Source: Kibdelosporangium sp. MJ126-NF4
Lineage (GTDB): Bacteria; Actinomycetota; Actinomycetes; Mycobacteriales; Pseudonocardiaceae
Direction of reading: 5' to 3'
Assembly: GCF_000826545.1 (NCBI RefSeq)
Contig: NZ_CDME01000003.1
Span: 1-64,000 of the forward strand
Length of the DNA: 64,000 nucleotides
Shown: positions 1 through 11,118 of the stretch, piece after piece
Layout of the letters: each line of letters begins with the position of its first letter
Numbering within the stretch: the stretch's first letter is position 1
Position numbers and translations under genes: made by a program
The notes under the pieces: generated by a model
Databases searched by the model: none
The model's input: the letters and a program-made list of their open reading frames with translations, nothing else
Told to the model about the DNA's origin: nothing

Positions 1-1606
1 GAGGTGGGTGGGTGGGTGAGGGTGTAGTGGCCTTTGGTGGTTTTGGTGAAGTGGCCCCATCGTGTCCATTCGGCGAGTTGGGTGAGGAGGTGTCGGGGTG
101 GGATGCCGAGTTGTTGGGCGAGGTGTCTGCCGTTCCAGGCGTGGTTGGGTTGGGTGTTCATGAGTTGGATGACCTGTGCTCTGCGGGTGTTGGGTTGGGG
201 TGTTCGGTCGCGGGGTGGGCGTGGTGGTGGGGGTGGGGTCAGGGTGGGGTGCGCGGGGTGATGTCGATGCTGGTGACGGTGGTGGAGTGTGTGGGGCGGG
301 TGTCGTCGCGGGTGATGTAGCGGGATGTGGCGGATTTGACGGTGCGGGCGCTGAAGCGGGGACGGCGTGGGGGTAGCAGTGTGCGCAGGATGGCTCGGCC
401 GATGGCGCCGAGTAGGTCGACTGGTTCGGTGGGGTGGATTGCGTGGGCGGCGGTGAGTTGGTCGCGGGCGGTTTCCAGGGCGGTGGTGAAGCTGGCCCGG
501 TCGGGGTCGGTGCCGGGCTGGGTTTCGGTCGCGGTGACCATCGCCATGCGCAGCAGTTGATAGACGGTGAGCAGGGCCCAGAGTTCTTGTTCCAGGCCGG
601 GCCGGTCGCCGGAGCGCAGTATGTGTCCTTTGAGGATGGTGTGGCGCAGGGCGAGGAACGCGGTCTCGATTTCCCAGCGTTCGTGATAGAGCTTGGCCAG
701 GTCGGTCGCGGGGTGGCGGTGGTGATCGAGCAGAGTGGTGATCAGGCGGTAACGGTCACCGGTCCGGCTGCCGTCGGTGCCGGTCATGACCACCGCGGCT
801 TCGACGATCCGGACTTTCATGCCGTCCACCAGCGACAGGTAGGACCCGTCCGGGAGGTGGCGCAGTACTCGTGGTTTGCGGGTGTTTCTGGAGCGGATGA
901 GCAGCATCGCGCCGGTCTGGGCGACACGGTTGAGGAAGGCGTTGGCGTCGAATGCCCGGTCGCCGAGCATCAGCATCCCTGGCCGCAGCAAGCCGAGCAG
1001 GTCAGTGGCCAGCTTCAGTTCGTCGCGGTTGTCCGCGCTGCCCAGGCTCGCGCCCAGCAGTGCCCGGGTGCCGGTCTCGACCAGGGCCATCACTCGCAGG
1101 GTGGGATACCCAGCCCAGCCGAAGTGGTATTTGATCCGGCCGAGCCAGCCGCGGTTGCGGTCGGTGTCCGGGACTTTCACTGAGTTCAGCCCATCGAACG
1201 CGACCGTGCGCAGCCCTCGGTAACACACTCCCGGTGTTCTGGGTTGGCCTATCGGTCCGGCGAGGATGTCGAACAACGCGCGCAGCGGCGCGGGTCCCAA
1301 CCGGCGCCGCAGATCGCGCAGGGCCTTCTCCGACGGACGTCGCGTCCCGGGCAGTCCGGCGGTGAGTTTGTCCCAGACCCTGAGGTATCCCAGCCCGGGA
1401 AACAACCCCAGCGCCAGCAGGAAGTACACCCCGACCCGGGAGGGCAGGTCACGTAACCGGCGCTGTGTGGTTTTGGTCTGGGCCAGCACGTCATCCACCA
1501 GTTCGACTGGCAGATACTGGGTCAGCTCACCCAGATGGCCAGCGGCGAACACGTCCACTGAACGACCGGACACGGCACATGATCGAGACGATGGCAGACT
1601 GGACAC
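1..1606 (-). pseudogene. IS4-family DDE transposase, frameshifted near 239
   Basis: The main frame (1606 down to 239, 455 aa from a GTG) starts VSSLPSSRS and has the IS4 N-terminal region followed by a DDE core: Asp in VAFDGLN, Asp in MLMLGDRAFD and Glu in a YHERWEIE signature. It stops at 239 in a C-rich tract. Immediately downstream, in another frame (about 235 to 1), the sequence encodes a winged-helix-like segment with RRAQVIQLMN, HLAQQLGIPPRHLL and LAEWTRWGHF. From memory, related actinobacterial IS4 transposases carry such a tail in frame, so a small indel in the C-run has probably detached it. The tail may continue past the window edge. Whether the shortened enzyme is active is unknown. 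Confidence 0.75.
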
Positions 1607-1730
1607 GCAACGGGGCTCCTGAACAGGCGATTGTGGAAGATCACCAGTTCTACAAGGAGTCCCGTTGCCTTGTCGATCTTGAACTCGCCACAACTTGCCC
1701 GACCAGCTAAAACGCTAACTACGCGGCATT
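1..1730 (-). mobile_element. IS4-family insertion sequence, left end outside window
   Basis: The element carries one transposase reading leftwards. Its right boundary is inferred at about 1730, because from 1731 the sequence is the loop and one arm of intergenic repeat copy A, while the partner arm is missing and should lie beyond the left edge of the window. The element therefore appears to have inserted into the loop of a repeat copy. The stretch 1607-1730 is its non-coding end. Terminal inverted repeats cannot be checked because the other end is not in the window. Confidence 0.7.
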
Positions 1731-1916
1731 GCGACCCACAGCGCAGGCGATACCGACCTCTTGACGCGTTGTGGTTTCCTCCGGCAGGCCATACGGAAGG
1801 GAACACACCCGCCACCACCCGACCCACAAAAACACTAGAACGATGAGCCTATGGCTAGAGATCCTGTGTTCCCCTTTTGGCGGCCTGCCGTCCGGCGAGG
1901 ACCTGCTTGTCAAGCC
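1731..1916 (-). repeat. Intergenic repeat copy A (half copy)
   Basis: In minus orientation this holds the repeat head (GTCCGGCGAGGACCTG around 1890-1905), a variable part and a single stem arm (1753-1810, with CCATACGGAAGG). It resembles copies B and H. The opposite arm is absent because the IS4 element abuts the loop at about 1730. The rest of the gene-free stretch, 1917-2180, is noticeably richer in A than the surrounding DNA; no gene, RNA or clear promoter was recognised there. Confidence 0.75.
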
Positions 1917-2180
1917 AAAAGACAAGAGAGCGACGGGAAGCAGCCAGAGAAGCAGACCCACAAGAGCGATTTCACAGCGGCAATTTGCGGAATTGAAACC
2001 GAAACACCCCCGAACGAGACAGAGCCGCAAGCGCACAAGATGTCAAATCGAACCCACCAACGACAACCAAGAGAAACCCCCAACCCACCAAAAAAATAGC
2101 TAAAAGTAACCGGGCTCACCCGATTGGGTGGGATTGGGAAATTTTGGAGCTGATGGCTGGGAGTGGGCGTCTGAGCTGGC

Positions 2181-2996
2181 ATGGAGGCTCTTGATGAGGA
2201 TGGTTGGCGGGCTCTTGTTGCTCTGCATGGGCCGCGGGTTTGGGCTGTTGCTCGGGGGTTTCGGCTCAGTGGCGCCGACGCCGATGATGTTTTTCAGACC
2301 GCTTGGCTCAATCTTGCCGAGCATCTTGGTGATATTCGGGATTCTGAGAAAGTTTCGGCTTGGCTGGTCACCGCTGCCAAGTGGGAATGTCTTCGGGTTC
2401 TTCGGGTAAGGCCGCCCTTGCCTGTTCGGTGGCTTCCGGAACTCGTTCAGGACGGGCTTGAGCACGGCGTCATCGCCGATGAACGGGATCGGCAGCTGTG
2501 GCGGGCGTTCGAGGCATTGCCCGAGCGGTGCCAGCGGCTTCTCCGGCTGTTCGCGTACGCCCCCGAATTCACCTACGAGCAACTCGCCGACGCCATCGGC
2601 CTCCAGGTCGACAGCGTGGGACAGACCAAAACCCGGTGCCTGCGGACCCTGCGGTCCAAGCTCGACAGCAGCCTGTTCGACCGGATCGACCCGATGCCCG
2701 AAGTGCTGGCCCGGCCGTCGCGGCACCCCGTCGCGAGGTTCGCGACCCACACTGCGGAAGGAACCAGGAACGCACAGCCCACGCTGTGTTTCGGCAGCAG
2801 TCGGCACGCCGTTCACGTGGAGATCGGGACGGCGCTGACCGGGATGGTGCTGCCCCGCGCGGACGTTCAGGTGTGGTGGCCGGACGGCATGATCAGCGCC
2901 GACGTCGACCGCAACGGCCTGTTCAAGGCCGACGCGCCGCGCGGCCCGGTCCGGCTGTCGGTCGAGGGCGTGGTGACGGACTGGTTCGTTCGATGA
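2181..2996 (+). CDS. ECF-type sigma factor with C-terminal beta domain
   Basis: A 271-aa protein with a sigma-70 region 2 (about residues 10-75: GADADDVFQTAWLNL, then VSAWLVTAAKWECLRVLR) and a region 4 helix-turn-helix (about 113-165: LPERCQRLLRLF, YEQLADAIGLQVDSVGQTK). It should direct RNA polymerase to specific promoters. Residues about 190-271 are not sigma-like; they look like a small beta-rich domain (VEIGTALTGMVLPRADVQVW, then DVDRNGLFKADAP) of the carboxypeptidase-regulatory kind. The stop overlaps the start of the CHAT gene (ATGA), so the two are translationally coupled and probably act together. The 5' part has lower GC than its neighbours, a hint of transfer. No anti-sigma factor is adjacent. 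Confidence 0.85.
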   Translation: MEALDEDGWRALVALHGPRVWAVARGFRLSGADADDVFQTAWLNLAEHLGDIRDSEKVSAWLVTAAKWECLRVLRVRPPLPVRWLPELVQDGLEHGVIADERDRQLWRAFEALPERCQRLLRLFAYAPEFTYEQLADAIGLQVDSVGQTKTRCLRTLRSKLDSSLFDRIDPMPEVLARPSRHPVARFATHTAEGTRNAQPTLCFGSSRHAVHVEIGTALTGMVLPRADVQVWWPDGMISADVDRNGLFKADAPRGPVRLSVEGVVTDWFVR

Positions 2997-5108
2997 GCCA
3001 CGCCAAGGCACTCGCATCGGTCGAACACGGCGACTACGTCCGAGCGCTCGCCGAGGCTCGGGCGGCGGCACTGAACCGCGCCGAGGACACCGGGCAGGTC
3101 CACCTCACGATCGCCTGGATCGAACTGGAACGCGGCAACGCCCGAGCGTGCGCCCGTGAACTCCGCAAAGCCCGGGAAGCCGGTGCCGCACCAGCCCGAA
3201 CACAATGCCTCAACGGACTCAGGCTGTGTGCGACCGGCTCCTACGAACAGGCCGACACGCAGTTGACCGAAGCCGCCGCCCTCCTGTCCGACGACCTCCG
3301 GTGGCTGGCCAACGCACTGACAGGGCGGGGAATCGCGCGCGGCTACCTGTTCAGGCTCGCCGAAGCCGACCGTGACTTCCGCGCGGCAGAACGGATCCTG
3401 ACCCGGCTGGGAGAGCACGAACGAGTGGCGACCTGTATCCATAACCGCGGTTTCGTTGCCCTCCAAGCAGGTGACCTGCCCACGGCACTGGAGTTGTTCG
3501 AGCGCGCGAGCGACGGACTGCGCGCCGGACGGGCCGAGGCGTTGATCGACCATGCCTCGGCGCTGCTGGCGGCGGGGATGACACGGGATGCGAGTGCCTT
3601 GCTGGAACAGGTGGAACCGCTGCTGGCCGGGCGGGAAAGCCGGTTGGCTGAAGCCGTTCTCGCGGCTGGGTACTGCGCGTTGCGTGCGGGCGACGTCGAC
3701 CACGCGGCGAACGAAGCCAAACGGGCGCAGGAACTCTTCCGCATCCAGCGCAGGCCCGCGTGGATCGCGGCGGCGGACGCGTTGGCCCTGCGGACAGACC
3801 TGGTGGACGTGGCCGCGGCGAAGCGGGTCGCGGACCGGTGCCTGCGCTGGGGGAAACGGACCGAAGCCGCGGAGCTTCTGCTTGCGGCGGCGAAAGTGGC
3901 GCCGGAGTTGCTGGTCAAGCTTCAGACCGAGCGAACCGCGAACACCGCGCGGCTGCGGGCGATCGGCTGGCTCGCCACAGCCAAACTCGCCCGCACCGGC
4001 CAAGCCCGCGTCGCCGCGTGCCGAGCCGGGTTGCGAGTGGTGACCGCGTACGCGGCGGTGATGGGAGCGGGCGCGCGTGAACTCGCCGCCGAGCTCGCGG
4101 CGGTCGCGATCACCCGCGCCCGGCACGCGCACACCGTGTTCACGTGGATCGAGCGGCAGCGGATCACCGTGCTTCCCATGGCCGACACCGCCGACCTGGT
4201 TCGCCTCAGGGCCGCCGAGTCGCGCGGAGACACGGCAACGGTGGTGCGGCTCGAAGACCGGATTCGCCGCAGCGCCCCGGCCACCAGCGGCGGAACACCG
4301 CCAGCGCGAAAGCACCAGGTCCTGTTCGACGCGCTCGGCGATCGGATGCTCGTCACGTACGCCTTCTGCGACGGAGCGCTGGTGGCCTGCACAGTCGCCG
4401 ACGGCCGGACGCGGGTTCACCACCTCGGCCGAGTCGACCCCGCGGCGCTCAGGTTCTCCGCGCATCTGGCCGACCAGCTGGACAAGCAGATCATCGCGCC
4501 ACTGCGGATCGGCGACCGGTCGCTGGTCGTCATTCCCGCGGAAGGGATGACAGGCACGGTCTGGGCCGCGCTGCCGTCATGCGCCGGACGGCCGATGTCG
4601 CTCGCGTCCTCCGTCAACGCCTGGCTGCGTGCGCGCGAGGCCCTGCCGGGCACAGGGGAATTCGCCGTGGCGGGGCCGGGGCTCGCGCACGCCGCCCGTG
4701 AGGTCGCCGCGATCGGATCAACCCCAGTCGAGTCCCAGGTGGACAGTGTGCTGGCCGCGATGGACGGCGCGGACGTCGTGCACGTCGCCGCGCACGGGAA
4801 GTTCCGGCACGACGCCCCGATGTTCTCGTGCCTGCGACTGTCCGACGGTCCGCTCTACGGCTACGACCTCGCCCGACTGCGCCGGGCGCCGCGCATCCTC
4901 GTGCTGTCGGCCTGTGAGGTCGCCAGGGCCGAGGTGTTCGCCGACGTCCTGCTCGACCGCGGCGGCCAGGCGCTGATCGCGAGCACCGTCGCCGTCCCCG
5001 ACGAGGCCGCCGTCGGCCTGATGACCGGCTTCCACCGGTTGCTCAGCGCCGGGGCCGCGCCCGCCGACGCGCTGGCGGGCGCGCAACGGCGTTACGGGCA
5101 CCTCGGGT

Positions 5109-5131
<23 letters not shown>
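2993..5131 (+). CDS. TPR-CHAT domain protein (caspase-like peptidase)
   Basis: A 712-aa protein starting MSHAKALASV at an ATG that overlaps the sigma-factor stop. Residues about 1-410 are helical and alanine-rich with TPR-like repeats (for example LPTALELFERASDGL). Residues about 440-712 form a CHAT domain: VVHVAAHGKF holds the predicted catalytic His601 and VLSACEVARA the predicted Cys641, both intact. CHAT proteins are clan CD (caspase/separase-like) peptidases, several of which act in defence or cell-death pathways. Coupling to a sigma factor suggests a signal-proteolysis-transcription module; the substrate is not evident. The last 23 nt overlap the convergent aminotransferase gene. Confidence 0.88.
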
Positions 5132-6293
<1,162 letters not shown>

Positions 6294-6322
6294 GATGAGT
6301 CATCCTCACGGACAATGGTCCC

Positions 6323-7588
6323 GTGGAGCAACTGGGTGCTGTGCCCGGGGCGGCCGAGAAAGAGCGCGCCCTGCGCCGGATGAAGCTGGTGGCGCTCGCC
6401 TTCCTGGCAGGTGCGACCGTCATCTTCGGTGTGGCGTTCGCGTGGGAGGCCAACGGCGGGCCACCGTGGGTCGGGTACATGCGGGCCGCGGGCGAGGCGG
6501 GCATGGTCGGCGCGCTGGCCGACTGGTTCGCCGTGACCGCGCTGTTCCGCTACCCGCTGGGCATCCGGATCCCGCACACCGCGATCATCCCCAACCGCAA
6601 AAACGTCCTCGGCGACAGCCTCGGCGAGTTCGTCGGCGTGAACTTCCTGTCCGAGCAGGTCGTGCGCGAGCGGCTGGCCAAGGTGGACATCACCAAGCGG
6701 CTCGGTGAATGGCTCAGCCAGCCCGACAACGCCGAACGGGTCACGTCCGAGCTGGCCACGGTCGTCCGGGGGATGGTCACCGTCCTGCGCGACGAGGACG
6801 TCCAAGCCGTGTTCGAGCAGGCCGTGACCAAACGGATCATGGCGGTGCCGTGGGGGCCGCCGATCGGCAAGCTGATGGAACGCGTCCTTCAGGACGGCAC
6901 CCACCGGCAACTGGTCGACCTGCTCTGCGACCGCGCGTACGACTGGGTCAAGGAGAACCACGACAAGTTCGTCAGCATCGTCACCGAGCGCGCGCCGTCG
7001 TGGTCGCCGAAGTTCGTCGACTCGATCGTGGCCGACCGGATCTACGGCGAGGTGATGACGTTCGCGTGGGCGCTCAAGACGGACCCGGCGCACCCGATGC
7101 GCTCCTCCATCGACGGGTTCCTGATCGGTTTCGCCGCGGACATGCAGCACGACCCGGAGATGATGGACCGGGCCGAGCGGGTCAAGCACCAGGTGCTGGA
7201 GCACCGCGAGGTGCAGAACGTGATCGGCTCGGCGTGGTCGAACGTCAAGAAGCTCCTGCTCGACGCGGCCGAGGACCCGTCGTCGGAGCTGCGCAAACGT
7301 GTGCGCGAGGGTCTCATCTCGCTGGGGAACCGGCTGACCGGCGAGGACGCGCTGCGCACCAAGGTCGACACCTGGGTGCAGGACGCGGCAGCGTACATCG
7401 TGCTCAACTACCGCGACGAGATCACCACCCTGATCACCGACACGATCGACCGCTGGGACGCCACCGAGACCTCCCGCAAGATCGAGCTGCAAGTCGGCCG
7501 TGACCTGCAGTTCATCCGAATCAACGGCACTGTCGTCGGCGCGCTGGCCGGTCTGGCGATCTACTCGATCGCGCACCTGTTCACGTAG
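6323..7588 (+). CDS. DUF445 family membrane protein
   Basis: A 421-aa protein starting at a GTG (MEQLGAVPGA). It has an N-terminal hydrophobic segment (about residues 22-42, LVALAFLAGATVIFGVAFAW), the DUF445 signature region (WFAVTALFRYPLGIRIPHTA, IIPNRKNVLG) and a C-terminal hydrophobic stretch (VVGALAGLAIYSIAHLF), with a long helical middle. DUF445 proteins (YjiN-like) are conserved membrane proteins of unknown biochemical function. The gene stands alone between a divergent aminotransferase and a PadR operon; nothing in its context indicates a role. Confidence 0.88.
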   Translation: MEQLGAVPGAAEKERALRRMKLVALAFLAGATVIFGVAFAWEANGGPPWVGYMRAAGEAGMVGALADWFAVTALFRYPLGIRIPHTAIIPNRKNVLGDSLGEFVGVNFLSEQVVRERLAKVDITKRLGEWLSQPDNAERVTSELATVVRGMVTVLRDEDVQAVFEQAVTKRIMAVPWGPPIGKLMERVLQDGTHRQLVDLLCDRAYDWVKENHDKFVSIVTERAPSWSPKFVDSIVADRIYGEVMTFAWALKTDPAHPMRSSIDGFLIGFAADMQHDPEMMDRAERVKHQVLEHREVQNVIGSAWSNVKKLLLDAAEDPSSELRKRVREGLISLGNRLTGEDALRTKVDTWVQDAAAYIVLNYRDEITTLITDTIDRWDATETSRKIELQVGRDLQFIRINGTVVGALAGLAIYSIAHLFT

Positions 7589-7614
7589 CGCGGGAACCGG
7601 AAAGACTGTTCGGC

Positions 7615-7637
7615 CTGTGTATACACCCTGTGTATAG
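7615..7637 (+). promoter_or_regulatory. Probable PadR operator
   Basis: Two direct copies of CTGTGTATA separated by four bases, the first forming the palindrome TGTATACA, lie 8-30 bp before the PadR start codon. Palindromic TGTATACA-like sites are typical targets of PadR regulators, so self-repression of the padR-ABC-permease operon is likely. Inferred from sequence only. Confidence 0.55.
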
Positions 7638-7644
7638 TTGCTCC

Positions 7645-8169
7645 ATGACGATCGGCAACACGTTGCTGGGCTTGCTCGAATCGGGGCCGAGACACGGCTA
7701 CGACCTCAAGCGCGCCTACGACGAGCGCTTCGGGCAGGACCGGCCGCTGCACTACGGGCAGGTCTACTCGACGTTGTCGAGGCTGCTGCGCAACGGGATG
7801 GTCGAGGAGAACGGCGTCGAGGCCGGTGGCGGCCCGGAACGCAAGCGGTACGCCATCACCGACGCGGGCGTGACAAACCTGGAAACGTGGCTGACCTCGC
7901 CGGAGGACCCGGCGCCGTACCTGCAGAACACGCTGTACACCAAGGTCGTCCTGGCATTGCTGTCCGACCGCAGCGCCAACGACATCCTCGACCACCAGCG
8001 AGCCGCGCACCTGGCGGCCATGCGCGAGCTGACCAGGCGCAAGACCGCCGGTGACCTCGCCGACCAACTGATCTGCGACCACGCCCTGTTCCACCTGGAA
8101 GCCGACCTGCGCTGGCTGGAACTCACCGCGGCACGCCTCGGCGAGCTGCGTGCGCAGGTGATCGCGTGA
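7645..8169 (+). CDS. PadR family transcriptional regulator
   Basis: A 174-aa regulator. The N-terminal winged helix (about residues 1-80) shows NTLLGLLESGPRHGYDLKRA, HYGQVYSTLSRLLRNGMVEE and the wing KRYAITDAG; a C-terminal helical dimerisation domain follows (about 95-174). PadR proteins are repressors that often control adjacent multidrug or bacteriocin transporters and respond to small ligands. The ATG at 7645 fits the PadR domain start and leaves the TGTATACA operator just upstream. Its TGA overlaps the GTG of the ATPase gene, so all three genes form one operon. Confidence 0.9.
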   Translation: MTIGNTLLGLLESGPRHGYDLKRAYDERFGQDRPLHYGQVYSTLSRLLRNGMVEENGVEAGGGPERKRYAITDAGVTNLETWLTSPEDPAPYLQNTLYTKVVLALLSDRSANDILDHQRAAHLAAMRELTRRKTAGDLADQLICDHALFHLEADLRWLELTAARLGELRAQVIA

Positions 8170-8846
8170 ACCCGCTGCTGTCGGCGACCGAGCTGACGAA
8201 GTCCTTCGGGCCGACGCAGGCGCTCGACAACGCCACGATGAGCATCGCCGCCGGTGAGGTGGTCGCGGTGATGGGCCCGTCCGGGTCGGGCAAGTCGACG
8301 CTGCTGCACTGCCTCGCCGGGATCATCCGGCCGGACAGCGGGGTGGTCGTCTACGACGGCCAGCGCCTGTCCAGCATGCCCGACGGCCCGCGTAGTGCCC
8401 TGCGCCGCAGCGACTTCGGGTTCGTCTTCCAGTTCGGCCAGCTCGTCACCGAGCTGACGTGCCTGGAGAACGTGGCGCTCCCGCTGCGCCTCGGCGGCGT
8501 GAAACGCGCCGCCGCCGAGGCGCAGGCCCGGGACTGGCTGGAACGCCTGCAGGTCGACGATGTCGCGGACAAGCGCCCTGGTGAGGCGTCTGGTGGCCAG
8601 GGCCAACGCGTCGCCGTCGCCCGTGCGATGGTCACCGGCCCCCGCGTGGTCTTCGCCGACGAACCGACCGGTGAGCTCGACTCGCTCAACGGCGAGCGCG
8701 TGATGCAGCTCCTCATCGGCACAGCCAAGGAGAACGGGACCGCGGTCGTCCTGGTCACCCACGAGGCACGGGTCGCCGCGTACTCCGACCGTGAGGTCAT
8801 CGTCCGGGACGGCAGGACGACGGAGATCACGGCGGCGGGTGTATGA
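8166..8846 (+). CDS. ABC transporter ATP-binding protein (MacB/LolD type)
   Basis: A 226-aa ATPase with Walker A GPSGSGKST (residues 37-45), Q-loop FGFVFQFGQL, a signature variant EASGGQGQRVAVARAM, Walker B VVFADEPTGELDS and an H-loop His in VLVTHEARV. It energises the FtsX-like permease encoded next, with which it overlaps by ATGA. This class usually drives export of lipids, peptides or antibiotics by a mechanotransmission mechanism rather than classical import. Control by the upstream PadR repressor suggests a ligand-inducible efflux or envelope-stress system. Confidence 0.92.
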   Translation: MNPLLSATELTKSFGPTQALDNATMSIAAGEVVAVMGPSGSGKSTLLHCLAGIIRPDSGVVVYDGQRLSSMPDGPRSALRRSDFGFVFQFGQLVTELTCLENVALPLRLGGVKRAAAEAQARDWLERLQVDDVADKRPGEASGGQGQRVAVARAMVTGPRVVFADEPTGELDSLNGERVMQLLIGTAKENGTAVVLVTHEARVAAYSDREVIVRDGRTTEITAAGV

Positions 8847-11083
8847 GGCTCGCCAGGTGGGCGAACGACCTGGCGTTGGGGGTCCGGCTGGCCATCGGGG
8901 GCGGCCGGACCTCAAGGACCGCGATGATCCGGCTGATGCTCGGCGCGGTCGGCATCGGACTGGCGGTGCTCGTGCTGCTCGTCGCCGCCTCGGTCGGCCC
9001 GGCCCGTGAATCGCGTGAGGCACGGGCATCCGCGCGGATTCCGGACTCCGCAGCTCAGTCGGGTGTGGACCCGCTCTACCTCTGGCAACGGGACACCGAG
9101 TTCCACAGCGCTGCCATCCGGCGCTTCTACGTCCGCTCCGGCGGGCCGACGGCGCCACTGCCACCCGGTGTCGACCGGCTGCCCGCGCCGGGTGAGGCAC
9201 TGGTGTCCCCAGCATTGGCCGATCTGCTGGCCACGCCGGAGGCCGCGCTGTTGCGGGCGAGGATGCCCGAGCAGGTGACTGGGCTCGTCGGAACGCCGGG
9301 GATGGTGAAGCCGACCGACCTGGTCGCGGTGGTCGGCGCGCCGTCGTACTTCGAGAACGGCGGCGAGATCCGCGGGTTCGGGACGAGTGAGTCGTCCACT
9401 CCGGTGATGACGACCGAGTTCTTCGTCGTGCTGGTGCTCGGTTTGGTCACGCTGCTCATCCCGGTGTTCGTCTTCATCATGGGCAGCGCCCGCGTTGCAG
9501 GTGCCGAACGGGACAGGAGACTCGCCGCGCTGCGGCTCGTCGGATCGGACGCCCGACAGGTGCGTCGGATCGCGTCGGCCGAGTCGCTGGTGAGCGCGGT
9601 CGTCGGCCTGGTGCTCGGTGGCCTGCTGTTCATGGGTGTCCGCAGCGTCGCCGCACACATCGTGCTGGCCGACGAGAGTTTCTTCCCCGAGGACCTGGTC
9701 CCGGCGCCACCGCTGGTCGCGGCGATCGTGCTCGTGGTCCCGGTACTGGCCGTGCTGGCCACGCAGTTCGCCCTGCGGCGTGTCGTCATCGAGCCGTTGA
9801 GCGTGGTCAGGCAGGCCAAGCCGGTCAAGCGGAGAGCGTGGTGGCGCCTGGCGTTGCTCATCGTCGGTGCCGCGCTCCTGGCGAGCGTGGACCGGGAGGA
9901 CCCCGAGCCTGTCCTGATGGCCGTGGGGGCGAGCATGCTCCTCGTCGGTGTGCCCGCTGTGCTGCCGTGGCTGCTGGACCGATGCCTGTCATGGTGGCGG
10001 GGCTTCGGCAAGCCGTCGTGGCAACTGGCGACACGCCGTCTGCAACTCGAAGCGGGTACCTCGGCGCGGGTGGTCGGCGGTGCCGGGGTTGTGCTTGCTG
10101 GGGCGGTGGCGTTGCAAGTGGTGCTGGCGGGTACGGCGGCCGGGCCCGACTTCCCACCCGAGTACAACGACCGCGCCGACCTCCACACCGATGACCACAC
10201 CGTCGACGCGGTATGGGCGACCGTCCGTGATCTGCGGCAGGTCACTGCGGAGGATGTCCGGCGTTCGGTGGTGCTCGAGGAGAGGCCGCGCACTCACCGC
10301 TCGGCAACTGTGCTCGACTGTGCCCAGGTATTGAAGGCGTACGACGTCGACCGGTGCTCGGACGGCGATGTCTTCGCCGAGCAACCGGGACAGTTCAACC
10401 GCAGGACGATGGGCGTCGCCACCACACCTCATCAGATCCAGCTTCCCGCCGTGGTCCACCGCCTCAGGGCACTACCGAACGGAACGGTGGAGATGCCCGG
10501 CGAACTGATCCTGACGCGGGGCGCGCTGAAAGCGGTGCCAGGCCTGTCGATCCAGGTGGTGATCAGCCTCAGGATCAATCCCGGTGCCGTGGACGCCATC
10601 GAGCACCTGCGCAACGCGATGGAGCAACACCAAGGCCGGGTCACGGTGTCGACGTCACTCGGCCAGCGCTTCACCGACGAGGCGAAGAGAGTCATCGACC
10701 TGCGATCGAGTCTCATGGTCGGCTCGGTGATCACGCTGACGCTGGCCGCGTTGAGCCTGTTTGTACTGGCGGTGGAACAGATCCGGGAACGCAGAAAGGC
10801 GATCGCCACGCTGACAGCCACCGGCGTCCCGGTACGCACGTTGGCACGATCCGTGCTGTGGCAGAACACGATCCCCATGGCACTGGCCGTCGTGGTCGCA
10901 GTGCCGGTCGGCGTCACCGTCGCAGCACTCTTCAACCGTGTGACCAACTTCCCGCTGACAGTCGACTGGGCCACCATCGCGCTGCTGTCCACCACAGCGG
11001 CCGTACTCGTCGTGCTCGTGACGGCGTTGACGCTGCCTTTCCTACGCGGCGCCGCCCGGTTCACCAGTCTGCGTACCGAGTAA
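8843..11083 (+). CDS. FtsX-like ABC permease
   Basis: A 746-aa membrane protein with an N-terminal helix (LMLGAVGIGLAVLVLLVAA), a large extracytoplasmic region, and two FtsX-type transmembrane blocks (about residues 195-330 and 620-740), each with a helix, a coupling segment (AERDRRLAALRLVGSDARQVRRIA; EQIRERRKAIATLTATGVP) and further helices. It is the permease partner of the ATPase just upstream; the two-FtsX-domain architecture is the usual full-length form in actinobacteria. Its stop codon lies within the 33-bp repeat that bounds the toxin-antitoxin element. The exported substrate is unknown. Confidence 0.88.
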   Translation: MRLARWANDLALGVRLAIGGGRTSRTAMIRLMLGAVGIGLAVLVLLVAASVGPARESREARASARIPDSAAQSGVDPLYLWQRDTEFHSAAIRRFYVRSGGPTAPLPPGVDRLPAPGEALVSPALADLLATPEAALLRARMPEQVTGLVGTPGMVKPTDLVAVVGAPSYFENGGEIRGFGTSESSTPVMTTEFFVVLVLGLVTLLIPVFVFIMGSARVAGAERDRRLAALRLVGSDARQVRRIASAESLVSAVVGLVLGGLLFMGVRSVAAHIVLADESFFPEDLVPAPPLVAAIVLVVPVLAVLATQFALRRVVIEPLSVVRQAKPVKRRAWWRLALLIVGAALLASVDREDPEPVLMAVGASMLLVGVPAVLPWLLDRCLSWWRGFGKPSWQLATRRLQLEAGTSARVVGGAGVVLAGAVALQVVLAGTAAGPDFPPEYNDRADLHTDDHTVDAVWATVRDLRQVTAEDVRRSVVLEERPRTHRSATVLDCAQVLKAYDVDRCSDGDVFAEQPGQFNRRTMGVATTPHQIQLPAVVHRLRALPNGTVEMPGELILTRGALKAVPGLSIQVVISLRINPGAVDAIEHLRNAMEQHQGRVTVSTSLGQRFTDEAKRVIDLRSSLMVGSVITLTLAALSLFVLAVEQIRERRKAIATLTATGVPVRTLARSVLWQNTIPMALAVVVAVPVGVTVAALFNRVTNFPLTVDWATIALLSTTAAVLVVLVTALTLPFLRGAARFTSLRTE

Positions 11084-11113
11084 CAGCACCGCTCAGAGCT
11101 GCTTGATCACCCG
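11081..11113. repeat. Left 33-bp direct repeat flanking the AbiE module
   Basis: This sequence matches 12671-12703 in 30 of 33 positions; all three differences are C/T. On the minus strand it spells RVIKQL-stop, the same C-terminus as the acetyltransferase at 12683-13240, with synonymous differences. It looks like a remnant attachment site or the former 3' end of that gene. Confidence 0.75.
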
Positions 11114-11118
11114 ATGGT

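Noticed and set aside
2867..4465. Long open frame on the minus strand opposite the CHAT gene
   Set aside because: High-GC DNA gives long antisense frames; the plus strand has clear domain motifs and codon bias and the antisense product has no recognisable features. The same reasoning removed similar frames opposite the DUF445, PadR, murB and other genes.
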